A stretch of DNA of 42,961 nucleotides from a virus, in the IMG/VR virus record IMGVR_UViG_3300032245_000325, positions 1 to 42,961 of that record. One strand, 5' to 3'. Under the pieces are notes generated by a model that ran no database searches, was not told where the DNA came from, and saw only the letters and a program-made list of their open reading frames with translations. A program made the position numbers and the translations under genes. Positions 1 to 5,857 of this stretch are shown piece after piece (the first letter of the stretch is position 1; each line of letters begins with the position of its first letter).

Positions 1-132
1 CTTGCACAAGTGGAGACACTATTGCTAGAAGCAACTTGCGAAGGCGAGCAAATAGCGGGCACACGATGGGGTGACGAGATGTTTAACACACATGCGGAAC
101 TAGTGCAAATGGTTGACTACTACTTGGATTAA
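1..132 (+). CDS. C-terminal end of an unidentified small early protein (partial)
   Basis: The frame is open from the first base of the window to a TAA at 130-132, giving 43 visible residues. The stretch is acidic and probably helical at its start (LAQVETLLLEA), with no domain I recognise. The start lies outside the window. The promoter of the next gene begins 32 bases after the stop, the same compact layout as the rest of this arm, which supports it being a real gene. Confidence 0.6.
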   Translation, partial: LAQVETLLLEATCEGEQIAGTRWGDEMFNTHAELVQMVDYYLD

Positions 133-164
133 CACTACACACAACAGGGTTATTAGCACAGCAC

Positions 165-193
165 TTGACATTTGGTAAAAACTGTGCTATAGT
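165..193 (+). promoter_or_regulatory. Early sigma70-type promoter cassette 1
   Basis: TTGACA (165-170), 17-base spacer, TATAGT (188-193). The spacer contains TTTGGTAAAAA. A larger dyad, TAGCACAG (154-161) with CTGTGCTA (182-189), brackets the -35 box. It drives the gene at 221. Confidence 0.85.
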
Positions 194-220
194 ACACACT
201 TAAACACTAAAGGAGCGAAT

Positions 221-604
221 ATGCAAGCAACGACATTTAACGTAAGCGACAAATTAACTTTTGTAAGCAAAGAAGTAGAGGACGACACTACTAACACAGA
301 GTACAAGTGCAACGTAGAAGTGCAACTAGCAGGTGACAGCATATGGGACTGCGAGTTAGAGACAGTTACAGTTACAAGCATACACATTAGCGAAACAGAC
401 TACGGCGATGGCAGTGGCGACACTAGCATACACATTGCAGTTTGCTATGACGTAGACGGTGTAGACGGTGCTGAGGTAGAGGGCAGTTGGAGACTGTATA
501 CAGACAGCGGTTTTAGCGATGCGATTAGTGTGTTGCTGGGGACAGACGTTAACTTTACGGAACAAGGTATGCAAGACGACGGCTACGCAAGCATGGAATT
601 GTAA
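221..604 (+). CDS. Unknown acidic early protein, 127 aa
   Basis: The ATG has AAAGGAGC a few bases upstream and follows early promoter cassette 1. The protein is acidic and rich in Asp, Glu, Thr and Val, with alternating polar and hydrophobic residues that suggest a beta-rich fold. I see no signal peptide, membrane segment or catalytic motif and do not recognise the family. It has its own promoter and a terminator directly behind it (614-650), so it is probably monocistronic. It could be a host-takeover protein, but nothing in the sequence shows this. Confidence 0.8.
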   Translation: MQATTFNVSDKLTFVSKEVEDDTTNTEYKCNVEVQLAGDSIWDCELETVTVTSIHISETDYGDGSGDTSIHIAVCYDVDGVDGAEVEGSWRLYTDSGFSDAISVLLGTDVNFTEQGMQDDGYASMEL

Positions 605-613
605 TAACATTAC

Positions 614-650
614 AAGCGCAAGGGTCTTTGGTTGACACTTGCGCTTTTTT
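614..650 (+). terminator. Intrinsic terminator overlapping promoter cassette 2
   Basis: AGCGCAAG (615-622) pairs with CTTGCGCT (638-645), extended by A614/T646, and a run of T follows to 650. The loop contains the TTGACA -35 box of the next promoter, and the T run lies inside that promoter's spacer. Confidence 0.75.
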
Positions 651-660
651 GCGTTATAAT
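632..660 (+). promoter_or_regulatory. Early sigma70-type promoter cassette 2
   Basis: TTGACA (632-637), 17-base spacer, TATAAT (655-660): a full consensus promoter for the gene at 688. It is superimposed on the terminator of the preceding gene. Confidence 0.9.
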
Positions 661-687
661 ACACACTTACACTAAACAGGAGCCTAT

Positions 688-990
688 ATGCGTAAATTAA
701 CTAGTGCCCACATTGCACAAATCAACAAACTAATGTTTAAAACAACTAATAGTTATATAGACATTTTTTGCTTAACTGCCCCTATACGTACGGAAAACTT
801 TAGTATGTATGCAACAGACGTACAGCACAACATTAATGCACTTGTAAACTTTAATGCTACAAAAGACGTACAAGCGTTACACGATAGTATTATGTTGCAG
901 GACACACTAGTACGCGAGTATTACATTGACGTGCTCCGTTACATAGAAAATACTAAGTTAATCCCTGCAGACAACTACTGTTGCATTTAA
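688..990 (+). CDS. Unknown early protein, 100 aa
   Basis: The ATG is preceded by CAGGAGCC and promoter cassette 2. The protein has a mixed, probably helical composition with many Asn, Asp and Tyr residues and scattered Cys, including a CC pair near the end. No family is recognised. It is flanked by its own promoter and a terminator hairpin (1002-1030), so it is an independent transcription unit. Its short isolated layout is typical of phage early genes acting on the host, which is inference only. Confidence 0.75.
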   Translation: MRKLTSAHIAQINKLMFKTTNSYIDIFCLTAPIRTENFSMYATDVQHNINALVNFNATKDVQALHDSIMLQDTLVREYYIDVLRYIENTKLIPADNYCCI

Positions 991-1001
991 GCCACACAAA
1001 T

Positions 1002-1030
1002 GACCCGCCGGTTGTGCGGGTCTTTGTTTT
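1002..1030 (+). terminator. Intrinsic terminator overlapping promoter cassette 3
   Basis: GACCCGC (1002-1008) pairs with GCGGGTC (1016-1022), followed by TTTGTTTT. The -35 region of the next promoter lies in the loop and right arm. Confidence 0.75.
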
Positions 1031-1040
1031 ATGTTATAAT
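1012..1040 (+). promoter_or_regulatory. Early promoter cassette 3 (weak -35)
   Basis: TTGTGC (1012-1017), 17-base spacer, perfect TATAAT (1035-1040), followed by the usual ACACACTTAG leader. The -35 is degraded, apparently because it is shared with the terminator arm. Confidence 0.7.
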
Positions 1041-1067
1041 ACACACTTAGCAACAAAGGAGCAAAAA

Positions 1068-1316
1068 ATGGGTCAGTACGCAAACACAGTTAACGCATTC
1101 GCAATGTCAGCCGCTCGTGCTAAAGTTTACAATATGCAAAACACTTTGCAAAGTTACGGACAAACGTCTTATATGCTTAATGTAACAACTAACAAGTTTC
1201 GCAAAGACATAGAAGCAAAAAAAGTAAAGTTTATTGCTAAACTAGAAAAAGAAAAAATTGCACAAATGCAAAAAGAGATAGCACACTTACAAACAAAACA
1301 TAACCTTACAGCCTAA
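1068..1316 (+). CDS. Small basic coiled-coil early protein, 82 aa
   Basis: I chose the ATG at 1068 because CAAAGGAGCA lies just upstream and an in-frame ATG further back precedes the -10 box. The last 40 or so residues are Lys/Glu-rich with regularly spaced Ile and Leu (KFIAKLEKEKIAQMQKEI), a probable coiled coil. No enzymatic motif is visible. It may multimerise or bind a host protein through the helix. The family is not recognised. Confidence 0.75.
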   Translation: MGQYANTVNAFAMSAARAKVYNMQNTLQSYGQTSYMLNVTTNKFRKDIEAKKVKFIAKLEKEKIAQMQKEIAHLQTKHNLTA

Positions 1317-1336
1317 AGGGTTATTGTGTAGCACAG

Positions 1337-1365
1337 TTGACTTTTGGACTGTGCTATGCTATAAT
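1337..1365 (+). promoter_or_regulatory. Early promoter cassette 4
   Basis: TTGACT (1337-1342), 17-base spacer, TATAAT (1360-1365). A perfect 8-base dyad, AGCACAGT (1330-1337) and ACTGTGCT (1348-1355), spans the -35 and spacer, echoing the dyad at cassette 1. Confidence 0.85.
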
Positions 1366-1390
1366 ACACTTACACTAAACAGGAGCACCT

Positions 1391-1570
1391 ATGCTAACAA
1401 AACAGGAAAAATTGGAGCGCCTACAAATGGCGATTGCGTTGTTAATGGACGCAGACGCAGGCATACAAACAGCACTGGGAGACACAGAGGCTTGCTACGA
1501 CATACATTGTGCTATAGAAAGCGTGATAGACGATGTGCAAGACGCAATTAACGCAAAGGAGCAGGCATGA
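1391..1570 (+). CDS. Small acidic helical early protein, 59 aa
   Basis: The ATG follows ACAGGAGCACCT and promoter cassette 4. The protein starts MLTKQEKLERLQ and is acidic and probably all helical, with two Cys. Its TGA at 1568-1570 overlaps the ATG of the next gene (ATGA), so the two genes are translationally coupled. No family is recognised. The promoter, ribosome binding site and coupling make it convincing despite its size. Confidence 0.8.
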   Translation: MLTKQEKLERLQMAIALLMDADAGIQTALGDTEACYDIHCAIESVIDDVQDAINAKEQA

Positions 1571-1803
1571 TTACAGACTACAAGATTAAAAAGTGTATGT
1601 ACCTAACGACCTCTCAACTAGAGAAGGCTCTCAACTTCATGCATCCTAGGGATCGCATTAAAGATTCTAAGTTCCTGGGCATTACTAACGGCAAGCAGTT
1701 TTGCTACGAGATCCTCTACTTTGACGATAACATAGGCGAGGATGCCTACACTAAGATCTTTGTAGACTTAGAGGCTAACGAAGAGCCCTACGCGGACTAT
1801 TAA
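1567..1803 (+). CDS. Conserved-type small phage protein, 78 aa
   Basis: The ATG overlaps the upstream stop (ATGA), with AAAGGAGCAGGC as ribosome binding site inside the preceding gene. The N-terminus (MITDYKIKKCMYLTT), the central FLGITNGKQF and the ADY terminus resemble a small family I associate with T4-like phages, of unknown function. It is acidic towards the end. It is the second gene of a two-gene unit from cassette 4 and is followed by a hairpin at 1802-1822. Confidence 0.8.
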   Translation: MITDYKIKKCMYLTTSQLEKALNFMHPRDRIKDSKFLGITNGKQFCYEILYFDDNIGEDAYTKIFVDLEANEEPYADY

Positions 1804-1822
1804 CCCTATAGGCTGTAGGGTT
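1802..1822 (+). terminator. Hairpin after gene 1567, possible weak terminator
   Basis: AACCCTA (1802-1808) pairs with TAGGGTT (1816-1822). There is no T run after it, so termination would be weak. The next -35 box begins three bases later. Confidence 0.4.
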
Positions 1823-1824
1823 GG

Positions 1825-1853
1825 TTGACAAGTTGGTAAAACCATGCTATAAT
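1825..1853 (+). promoter_or_regulatory. Early promoter cassette 5
   Basis: TTGACA (1825-1830), 17-base spacer AGTTGGTAAAACCATGC, TATAAT (1848-1853). The spacer holds GTT-GGTAA-AAC, a small dyad around the recurring GGTAA loop. Confidence 0.9.
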
Positions 1854-1880
1854 TAGCACATACACTAACAAGGAACAGAC

Positions 1881-2156
1881 ATGATAGACATCACTAAAAT
1901 TGTAAAAACATACAGCGGTAAAATTGGCTGTATGTGTGGGTGCCTGGGCAAGTACAGTTACACACAAGACGGCGCTACAAACCACGGGCCCGGCTACAAT
2001 GTACAAGACAGCGTTAACGAACGCAGTGTGCGTATCATTGCAAAGAAGATACTTGCACATCCCAACGTAGAATGGCAAGACAATATTGCGTTTGTAGAAG
2101 ACCGCGTGGCAAATCGTATGCAGGCAATTTACTTTAAGGAGCAGACATGCAAGTAA
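1881..2156 (+). CDS. Unknown early protein, 91 aa
   Basis: The ATG follows ACAAGGAACAGAC and promoter cassette 5. An N-terminal CMCGC cluster (residues 17-21) could bind metal, and the middle part (NERSVRIIAKKIL) looks helical. The last ten bases overlap the start of the next gene, suggesting coupled translation. The family is similar in flavour to small conserved phage proteins, but no function can be assigned. Confidence 0.8.
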   Translation: MIDITKIVKTYSGKIGCMCGCLGKYSYTQDGATNHGPGYNVQDSVNERSVRIIAKKILAHPNVEWQDNIAFVEDRVANRMQAIYFKEQTCK

Positions 2157-2392
2157 AAGATCTAATTGAGCAGTTACAGGGCATGAACCCTGAGGCTGAA
2201 GTGCATTACGCCTACAACTATGGCGACCACTGGCGCACTGAAGTTGCCCCTAAGGTTGACCGTGTTGACGAGGGCGTTGTAGAGTTTAGCGAGTACCACC
2301 GTATGGACAAGATGGTGGACTATGAGGACTGCTACGACGAAGAAACGGGCGACTATCGCACAGACGTTCGCCGGGTTGTTGTACTCGGTTGA
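2147..2392 (+). CDS. Small conserved phage protein, 81 aa
   Basis: The ATG lies in the end of the preceding gene, with TAAGGAGCAGAC upstream. The sequence starts MQVKDLIEQLQGMNPEAEV and has a central GDHWRT motif. This N-terminal pattern (VxxLIxxLQ, then Pro and an acidic EV) is also seen in the product at 5331, so the two may belong to one family. The protein is very acidic. Its TGA (2390-2392) lies inside the TTGACA box of cassette 6. Function unknown. Confidence 0.85.
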   Translation: MQVKDLIEQLQGMNPEAEVHYAYNYGDHWRTEVAPKVDRVDEGVVEFSEYHRMDKMVDYEDCYDEETGDYRTDVRRVVVLG

Positions 2393-2417
2393 CAAGTTGG
2401 TAAAACCGTGTTATAAT
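2389..2417 (+). promoter_or_regulatory. Early promoter cassette 6, -35 contains a stop codon
   Basis: TTGACA (2389-2394), 17-base spacer AGTTGGTAAAACCGTGT, TATAAT (2412-2417). The TGA within the -35 is the stop codon of the gene at 2147. Confidence 0.9.
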
Positions 2418-2444
2418 ACACACTTAGCAACAAAGGAGCACATC

Positions 2445-2561
2445 ATGGGACCAGATGACAATTATGATTGGGAATTGGATGCAGGTGAGGACTTTGCCGC
2501 CGGCTATGACGGTCAGCCCGACGAAGCCCAAGAGTGGCACGATTTTGACCCTGATTGCTAA
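2445..2561 (+). CDS. Tiny acidic early protein, 38 aa
   Basis: The ATG follows CAAAGGAGCACATC and promoter cassette 6. The peptide is extremely acidic (about one third Asp and Glu), with Trp and Tyr residues and a C-terminal Cys. Such acidic mini-proteins can mimic DNA, but this is only a composition-based guess. A dedicated consensus promoter and ribosome binding site argue that it is translated. Confidence 0.7.
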   Translation: MGPDDNYDWELDAGEDFAAGYDGQPDEAQEWHDFDPDC

Positions 2562-2570
2562 AGGGTTTTT
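2548..2570 (+). terminator. Weak intrinsic terminator
   Basis: ACCCT (2548-2552) pairs with AGGGT (2562-2566), followed by five T residues. It overlaps the end of the 38-residue gene and sits just before promoter cassette 7. Confidence 0.4.
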
Positions 2571-2572
2571 GG

Positions 2573-2601
2573 TTGACAGCGTACCAAAAACGCTGTATAA
2601 T
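2573..2601 (+). promoter_or_regulatory. Early promoter cassette 7, spacer hairpin
   Basis: TTGACA (2573-2578), 17-base spacer, TATAAT (2596-2601). CAGCGT (2577-2582) and ACGCTG (2590-2595) form a perfect stem around the loop ACCAAAA. Confidence 0.9.
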
Positions 2602-2632
2602 TAAGGCTTACACACACTAAGGAGCATTTGAA

Positions 2633-3127
2633 ATGGGTACACGAAGCACTATCGCACTCGAGTTTGCAGACGGTACAGTTGAGCAGGTCTACTGCCACTG
2701 GGACGGTTACTTGGCACACAACGGCGAGATTCTTGCAGAACATTACAGCGATCCCTTTAAACTGCAGAAACTGATTGACTTGGGCGACTTGTCTAGTCTG
2801 AAGCCAGAGATCGGTGAAGCGCATCCCTTTAGCAAGTTTGGCTTGAAAGAAGAAGACCTAGACTTCAATGAGATGATGGCCCTGTACGAAAAGGCAGAGG
2901 CATTGGGTTGGTGTACATTTTACACACGCGATCGCGGCGAAGACTGCCCTGCTCGCAAGTACAAGAACGCAGACGAGTATTTTGACTGCTCACAGCAAGA
3001 AGAATACGACTACATTCTCCGAAATGTAGAGGGCACATCAACTTGGTTCGTGCGTTGCTATACTACAGACGGCAAGTGGCTTACACTGGCTGAGGCCAAA
3101 GCAACTCAAGCGGAGTTCACAGAATGA
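2633..3127 (+). CDS. Conserved phage protein of the MGTRSTIA type, 164 aa
   Basis: The ATG is preceded by TAAGGAGCATTTGAA and cassette 7. The N-terminus MGTRSTIALEF, then VYCHWDGYLAHNG and HYSDPFKLQKLIDLGDLS, matches a family I know as widespread in phage genomes and without assigned function. Several Cys, Trp and Asp residues are spread through the chain, but no catalytic motif is clear. It is the first gene of a unit of three overlapping genes (2633, 3124, 3389). Confidence 0.9.
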   Translation: MGTRSTIALEFADGTVEQVYCHWDGYLAHNGEILAEHYSDPFKLQKLIDLGDLSSLKPEIGEAHPFSKFGLKEEDLDFNEMMALYEKAEALGWCTFYTRDRGEDCPARKYKNADEYFDCSQQEEYDYILRNVEGTSTWFVRCYTTDGKWLTLAEAKATQAEFTE

Positions 3128-3396
3128 CAGGTTTTGAAAGCAAGCGGGCTTCGGCCCGTGACAAACTCAAGGAGCAGGGTATGAAGAAAGTTATCGTACG
3201 CACCGAATTGTATCAAGAACTTGAAGTGCCAGAATCGTGGGATCGATATGATGTCTACGACTTTTTGGCAGAGCATGAGTCGTTCCGTGAGGCCTTCCAA
3301 GGCGTCAGCAATGCAGATCAAACAGCCCGAATCGTTGACTTGGGCATCACAACCGAAACAGTAACCGAAATGGGTGAGGAGACCTTTGATGAGTAA
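3124..3396 (+). CDS. Conserved phage protein starting MTGFESKRA, 90 aa
   Basis: The ATG overlaps the stop of the previous gene (ATGA). MTGFESKRASARDKL is an N-terminus found in many phage hypothetical proteins, so I keep this start. An in-frame ATG at 3181 also has a very good AAGGAGCAGGGT site and could give a shorter form, MKKVIVRTELYQELEVP. The middle is an acidic helical region. Function unknown. Its end overlaps the next gene by eight bases. Confidence 0.85.
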   Translation: MTGFESKRASARDKLKEQGMKKVIVRTELYQELEVPESWDRYDVYDFLAEHESFREAFQGVSNADQTARIVDLGITTETVTEMGEETFDE

Positions 3397-3580
3397 GATG
3401 GCAGAATTGGACATGATGTCCTACGATATTGAGCAACTCTACATTGAGGGTGCCAATCCTGGAAGGATCGCTGAGATTTTGGACATCCAAATCGAAATGG
3501 TCTATGCATGGATGGAGATCAACGGTGTGGCAGAAGCGCCACAGGAGGTCTATGACCCGTTTGAAACAATCAATTCTTAA
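3389..3580 (+). CDS. Small HTH-like protein, 63 aa
   Basis: I chose the ATG at 3389 over the GTG at 3374 because TGAGGAGA lies at good spacing upstream. The segment YDIEQLYIEGANPGRIAEIL followed by DIQIEMVYAWM has the layout of a helix-turn-helix (residues about 11-45), like small phage HTH proteins. It may bind DNA and regulate the early arm. It is the last gene of the 2633 unit and overlaps the previous gene by eight bases. Confidence 0.8.
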   Translation: MSKMAELDMMSYDIEQLYIEGANPGRIAEILDIQIEMVYAWMEINGVAEAPQEVYDPFETINS

Positions 3581-3592
3581 TCCAAAAAATGG

Positions 3593-3621
3593 TTGACAAC
3601 GGACCAAAATCGTTGTACAAT
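3593..3621 (+). promoter_or_regulatory. Early promoter cassette 8, spacer hairpin
   Basis: TTGACA (3593-3598), 17-base spacer, TACAAT (3616-3621). CAACG (3597-3601) and CGTTG (3611-3615) form a stem around GACCAAAAT. The leader to the next ATG is unusually long, 61 bases. Confidence 0.85.
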
Positions 3622-3682
3622 TAGATATGGACGGTAAGGTGCTGTTCATATTTTACACAGACATTCACTCAAGGAGATTTTT

Positions 3683-4078
3683 ATGTCTACATTTAAAGTT
3701 GCAGGTGTTTCTAAGTTGGACGGTAAGTTCAAAGTTCGTTTTGCCAATGACATGCTTCGTGTCAAAGTTCTCGAGAAGAACAACCACACGCGGGTTGACT
3801 TGGTTGAGTTCGTTACCCCTCTTACCAAAGAGCAAGCAGTTGCTAAACTGATTGAGATGGACTTTGCCAAAGGCGATGCCGCTATCCAGGCTGCTCTCGA
3901 TGAGGCTTCTGAGAAGCGTACGGTTGCTCCTAAGGTTGCTAAGGCACCTAAGGCCAAAGCCGCTCCCAAGGCCAAGTCTAAGCCTTCATTGGATGCTATC
4001 GCCGCTCGTGCTAAGGCTACCAAGCCAGCAGTGACTAAGGCAGACGTTACCAAGCAATTGGAAGACGCACCTTATTGA
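3683..4078 (+). CDS. Basic protein with histone-H1-like tail, 131 aa
   Basis: The ATG follows AAGGAGATTTTT. Residues 1-75 form a folded-looking domain (MSTFKVAGVSKLDGKFKVRF...). Residues about 80-115 are almost only Lys, Ala, Pro and Val, with repeated KAPKAKAAPKAKSKP units like histone H1 or AlgP tails. Such tails bind DNA or RNA non-specifically, so a nucleoid-associated or DNA-compacting role is likely but inferred. The end is acidic. It has its own promoter (cassette 8). Confidence 0.85.
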   Translation: MSTFKVAGVSKLDGKFKVRFANDMLRVKVLEKNNHTRVDLVEFVTPLTKEQAVAKLIEMDFAKGDAAIQAALDEASEKRTVAPKVAKAPKAKAAPKAKSKPSLDAIAARAKATKPAVTKADVTKQLEDAPY

Positions 4079-4162
4079 TTAACCCCCTGCAGTGTGCGTA
4101 GGGGCAGTGCCAATAAGTCCTCTTCGATAACACCTAGCGGGGTATTCACTTCAAGGAGCGGT

Positions 4163-4381
4163 ATGAGCAGATTACAATTACATGGCAGACCTTATGTGGT
4201 GTTCAGTGCTAAGAACAAGGAACATCGTCGTTGGTTTGCAGATTTTAACAGGACGGGTGCGTGGGGCCGTTGCCCAGTTCGATTCGTAATTCCAGATGAT
4301 CACGGTGATTTGATTACCATGATCCAGCGAGAACTGATTCGGTTTTACGTGGAAAAAGAATTTGGCAAGATTGACAGTTGA
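4163..4381 (+). CDS. Conserved phage protein of the MSRLQLHGRPY type, 72 aa
   Basis: The ATG at 4163 follows TCAAGGAGCGGT; longer in-frame starts upstream have no ribosome binding site. The sequence (HGRPYVVFSAKNKEHRRWF, CPVRFVIPDDHGDLI) belongs to a small family I have seen in many phages, function unknown. No promoter cassette precedes it, so it is probably read from cassette 8. Its TGA lies inside the next -35 box. Confidence 0.85.
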   Translation: MSRLQLHGRPYVVFSAKNKEHRRWFADFNRTGAWGRCPVRFVIPDDHGDLITMIQRELIRFYVEKEFGKIDS

Positions 4382-4406
4382 CCTTTTGTACACAATACTG
4401 TAATAT
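4378..4406 (+). promoter_or_regulatory. Early promoter cassette 9 (divergent copy)
   Basis: TTGACC (4378-4383) with TAATAT 17 bases on (4401-4406). The -10 is weak and TATAGT at 4404 is an alternative at longer spacing. The -35 contains the stop codon of the previous gene. The odd palindrome ACTGCATTGCAGT (4414-4426) lies just downstream. Confidence 0.6.
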
Positions 4407-4447
4407 AGTATCAACTGCATTGCAGTATAAAACAAAAGGAAATGAAA

Positions 4448-4717
4448 ATGTTGAAAATCAATAAAGGCACAAAGACTCACAAGTTGTTCACCGCGTTGCA
4501 AAACGGTGAGAAGTTGACTGCATCACAGGCTGAAAAGCGTTTCGGTATCAAGAATATCGCCGCTGAAGCAAGCCGTATCCGTCAAGCAGGTTACGCTGTT
4601 TATGCCAACAGCCATGTTGCTGGTAACCATGTAAACGTTACCCAATATGAGATCGGAATGCCATCACGTCGCGTTGTTGCGGCTGGCTACAAAGCCATCC
4701 AATTAGGCCTAGTCTAA
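4448..4717 (+). CDS. Winged-helix-like conserved phage protein, 89 aa
   Basis: Two in-frame ATGs lie at 4442 and 4448. The second has the better distance from AAAGGA. The pattern LTASQAEKRFGIKNIAAEASRIRQAGYAV (split here in reading, about residues 25-53) resembles a winged helix-turn-helix in small phage proteins often called putative regulators. The C-terminal half holds a beta-rich stretch and IGMPSRRVVAAGYKA. A 13-base palindrome (4414-4426) in the leader could be its own operator. It is followed by a structured region ending in a strong terminator. Confidence 0.85.
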   Translation: MLKINKGTKTHKLFTALQNGEKLTASQAEKRFGIKNIAAEASRIRQAGYAVYANSHVAGNHVNVTQYEIGMPSRRVVAAGYKAIQLGLV

Positions 4718-4785
4718 TTGGTTGCTCCAAGTCCGGGGGTAGTGTCCCGGCCGGTTGAGTTGCTCCCTCAATCGTGTTAGTGTTG
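4718..4785 (+). other. Structured non-coding stretch with two hairpins
   Basis: Between the end of gene 4448 and the terminator at 4786 there are two further potential hairpins: CCGGG with CCCGG (about 4733-4750) and TTGAG with CTCAA (about 4755-4771). Together with the terminator they make a three-hairpin RNA of about 100 bases, a possible small RNA or 3' protective structure. No internal promoter is obvious. Confidence 0.4.
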
Positions 4786-4820
4786 GAAAGGGCCGCTCGG
4801 GAGAGCCGCCCTTTCTTTTT
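4786..4820 (+). terminator. Strong intrinsic terminator
   Basis: GAAAGGGC (4786-4793) pairs with GCCCTTTC (4808-4815), with an inner GCTC/GAGC stem and a short loop, followed by five more T residues. It separates gene 4448 from promoter cassette 10. Confidence 0.85.
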
Positions 4821-4822
4821 GG

Positions 4823-4851
4823 TTGACCATTCTGGTAAAAGACAGTATAAT
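4823..4851 (+). promoter_or_regulatory. Early promoter cassette 10
   Basis: TTGACC (4823-4828), 17-base spacer ATTCTGGTAAAAGACAG, TATAAT (4846-4851). The spacer has TCT and AGA flanking GGTAAA. Confidence 0.85.
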
Positions 4852-4873
4852 ATACACATACAGAAAGCACATC

Positions 4874-5272
4874 ATGCAATACTACATCGACGCAACACCA
4901 TTCGTAACCAAATACATCGATTCGCTCTTGCCCAGCATGTTCAAGCAATTGGGCTTGACCCGTAGCCGCAAGTTCCTGCAGATCAAGGTAGACTCCGAAC
5001 TGGAAGACAGCGGAACCTGTGTGCCATTAGAGGGTATTGACACCTACTTGATTGTGCTCAAGCCCAACAGAGACCTGCATGAGTTCGGTATCGCCCTAGC
5101 ACATGAGTTGACGCACGTGGCTCAGTTCGCTAAGGGCATCTTAAAGTTGACTCCCAAGGGCAAGAAGTGGTGCGGTAAGTTCTACGGAAAGAATGTGGCT
5201 TATTTGCAACAACCTTGGGAAGTGCAGGCCTTTAGTCGTCAGGAACTTATTTTCCGTAGGGCTATTGACTAA
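4874..5272 (+). CDS. SprT-like zinc metallopeptidase, 132 aa
   Basis: The ATG at 4874 is the first after promoter cassette 10; an upstream TTG start would lie inside the promoter. The protein has a HExxH zincin motif (HELTH, residues 77-81) and a PWE at 114-116 whose Glu is a likely third zinc ligand. This arrangement resembles small SprT-like phage metallopeptidases. The substrate is unknown; host or protein-DNA adducts are possible. No signal peptide, so it should be cytoplasmic. The ribosome binding site is weak (CAGAAAG). Its stop overlaps the next -35 box. Confidence 0.85.
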   Translation: MQYYIDATPFVTKYIDSLLPSMFKQLGLTRSRKFLQIKVDSELEDSGTCVPLEGIDTYLIVLKPNRDLHEFGIALAHELTHVAQFAKGILKLTPKGKKWCGKFYGKNVAYLQQPWEVQAFSRQELIFRRAID

Positions 5273-5293
5273 TTGGTAAAAAGACGTTACAAT
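5265..5293 (+). promoter_or_regulatory. Early promoter cassette 11
   Basis: TTGACT (5265-5270), 17-base spacer AATTGGTAAAAAGACGT, TACAAT (5288-5293). The TAA of the peptidase gene overlaps the end of the -35 box. Confidence 0.85.
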
Positions 5294-5330
5294 ACACACA
5301 TACAGAAACAAAACAGAAAGAGAGCAAGAT

Positions 5331-5519
5331 ATGACAATTACCGTAGCACAAATGATCGCAAAGTTACAGACCCTTCCACAGAACTTGGAAGTGGAAGTCA
5401 CTATGAACATGGAGTATCAACGCCCAATGGACCTAGATGACTTTGAAGTATGGACCGACAAGGACGAAGCGGGCGTGGTCCGCAAGATCCTAATGATTGG
5501 TGACGTTAACTATTCCTAA
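5331..5519 (+). CDS. Small conserved phage protein, 62 aa
   Basis: The ATG is preceded by a purine-rich AGAAAGAGAGCAAGAT leader from cassette 11. MTITVAQMIAKLQTLPQNLEVEV resembles the N-terminus of the product at 2147 (VKDLIEQLQ...PEAEV), which suggests paralogues. The rest is acidic. Function unknown. It is the first of a run of five close or overlapping genes reaching 6235. Confidence 0.8.
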   Translation: MTITVAQMIAKLQTLPQNLEVEVTMNMEYQRPMDLDDFEVWTDKDEAGVVRKILMIGDVNYS

Positions 5520-5529
5520 GGAGCAGACT

Positions 5530-5643
5530 ATGTTGAAATTGATAGGTTGGTGTACTGTAGTTTGGGCCATGTTCCACTTTGGTATTGCCCAACTGATTGC
5601 AATTTACTTCATGGTAATCCTTTCTTTCATCGCAGGAGTTTGA
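5530..5643 (+). CDS. Tiny membrane protein, 37 aa
   Basis: The ATG follows TAAGGAGCAGACT at ideal spacing. The peptide is almost entirely hydrophobic, with aromatic residues and a single Lys near the N-terminus (MLKLIGWCTVVWAMF...), enough for one long or two short membrane spans. It lies one base before the next ATG. It could be an inner-membrane exclusion peptide or a regulator of a membrane enzyme, with no direct evidence for either. Confidence 0.7.
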   Translation: MLKLIGWCTVVWAMFHFGIAQLIAIYFMVILSFIAGV

Positions 5644-5644
5644 C

Positions 5645-5857
5645 ATGGGATATCGAGTACTAGACACTGGAGACCGTATGCGTGACAACTACGGTCCACG
5701 CAAGGGCCTAGAAGGTCCATTTAACTTCTCAGGTAGGATCCTGTACTACGATCCTAAAGAGGGCTCCTACTATGATCCTACTACGGACTTCTATGTGGAA
5801 CGCACAGAGATGGACTTCTTGAACAACGAACTGATGAGGAAGTTAGACCGTGCCTAA
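5645..5857 (+). CDS. Conserved phage protein with a YYDPKEGSYYDP motif, 70 aa
   Basis: The ATG follows GCAGGAGTTTGAC directly after the membrane peptide. The block GRILYYDPKEGSYYDPTTDF (residues about 30-49) is a short motif I know from many unrelated phage hypothetical proteins. The chain is charged and soluble. Its end overlaps the next gene by eight bases. Function unknown. Confidence 0.8.
   Translation: MGYRVLDTGDRMRDNYGPRKGLEGPFNFSGRILYYDPKEGSYYDPTTDFYVERTEMDFLNNELMRKLDRA

Noticed and set aside
3627-3851. Plus-strand frame of 74 codons in the leader and start of gene 3683
   Set aside because: It is out of frame with the strongly supported gene and has no ribosome binding site.
3646-4053. 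A 135-residue Ala/Leu-rich frame on the minus strand
   Set aside because: It is the complement of the Lys/Ala/Pro tail gene. Its composition simply mirrors GCN and AAG codons.
4718-4785. tRNA-like gene
   Set aside because: The hairpins do not form a cloverleaf and there is no TPsiC arm or acceptor stem. No tRNA was found elsewhere in the window.
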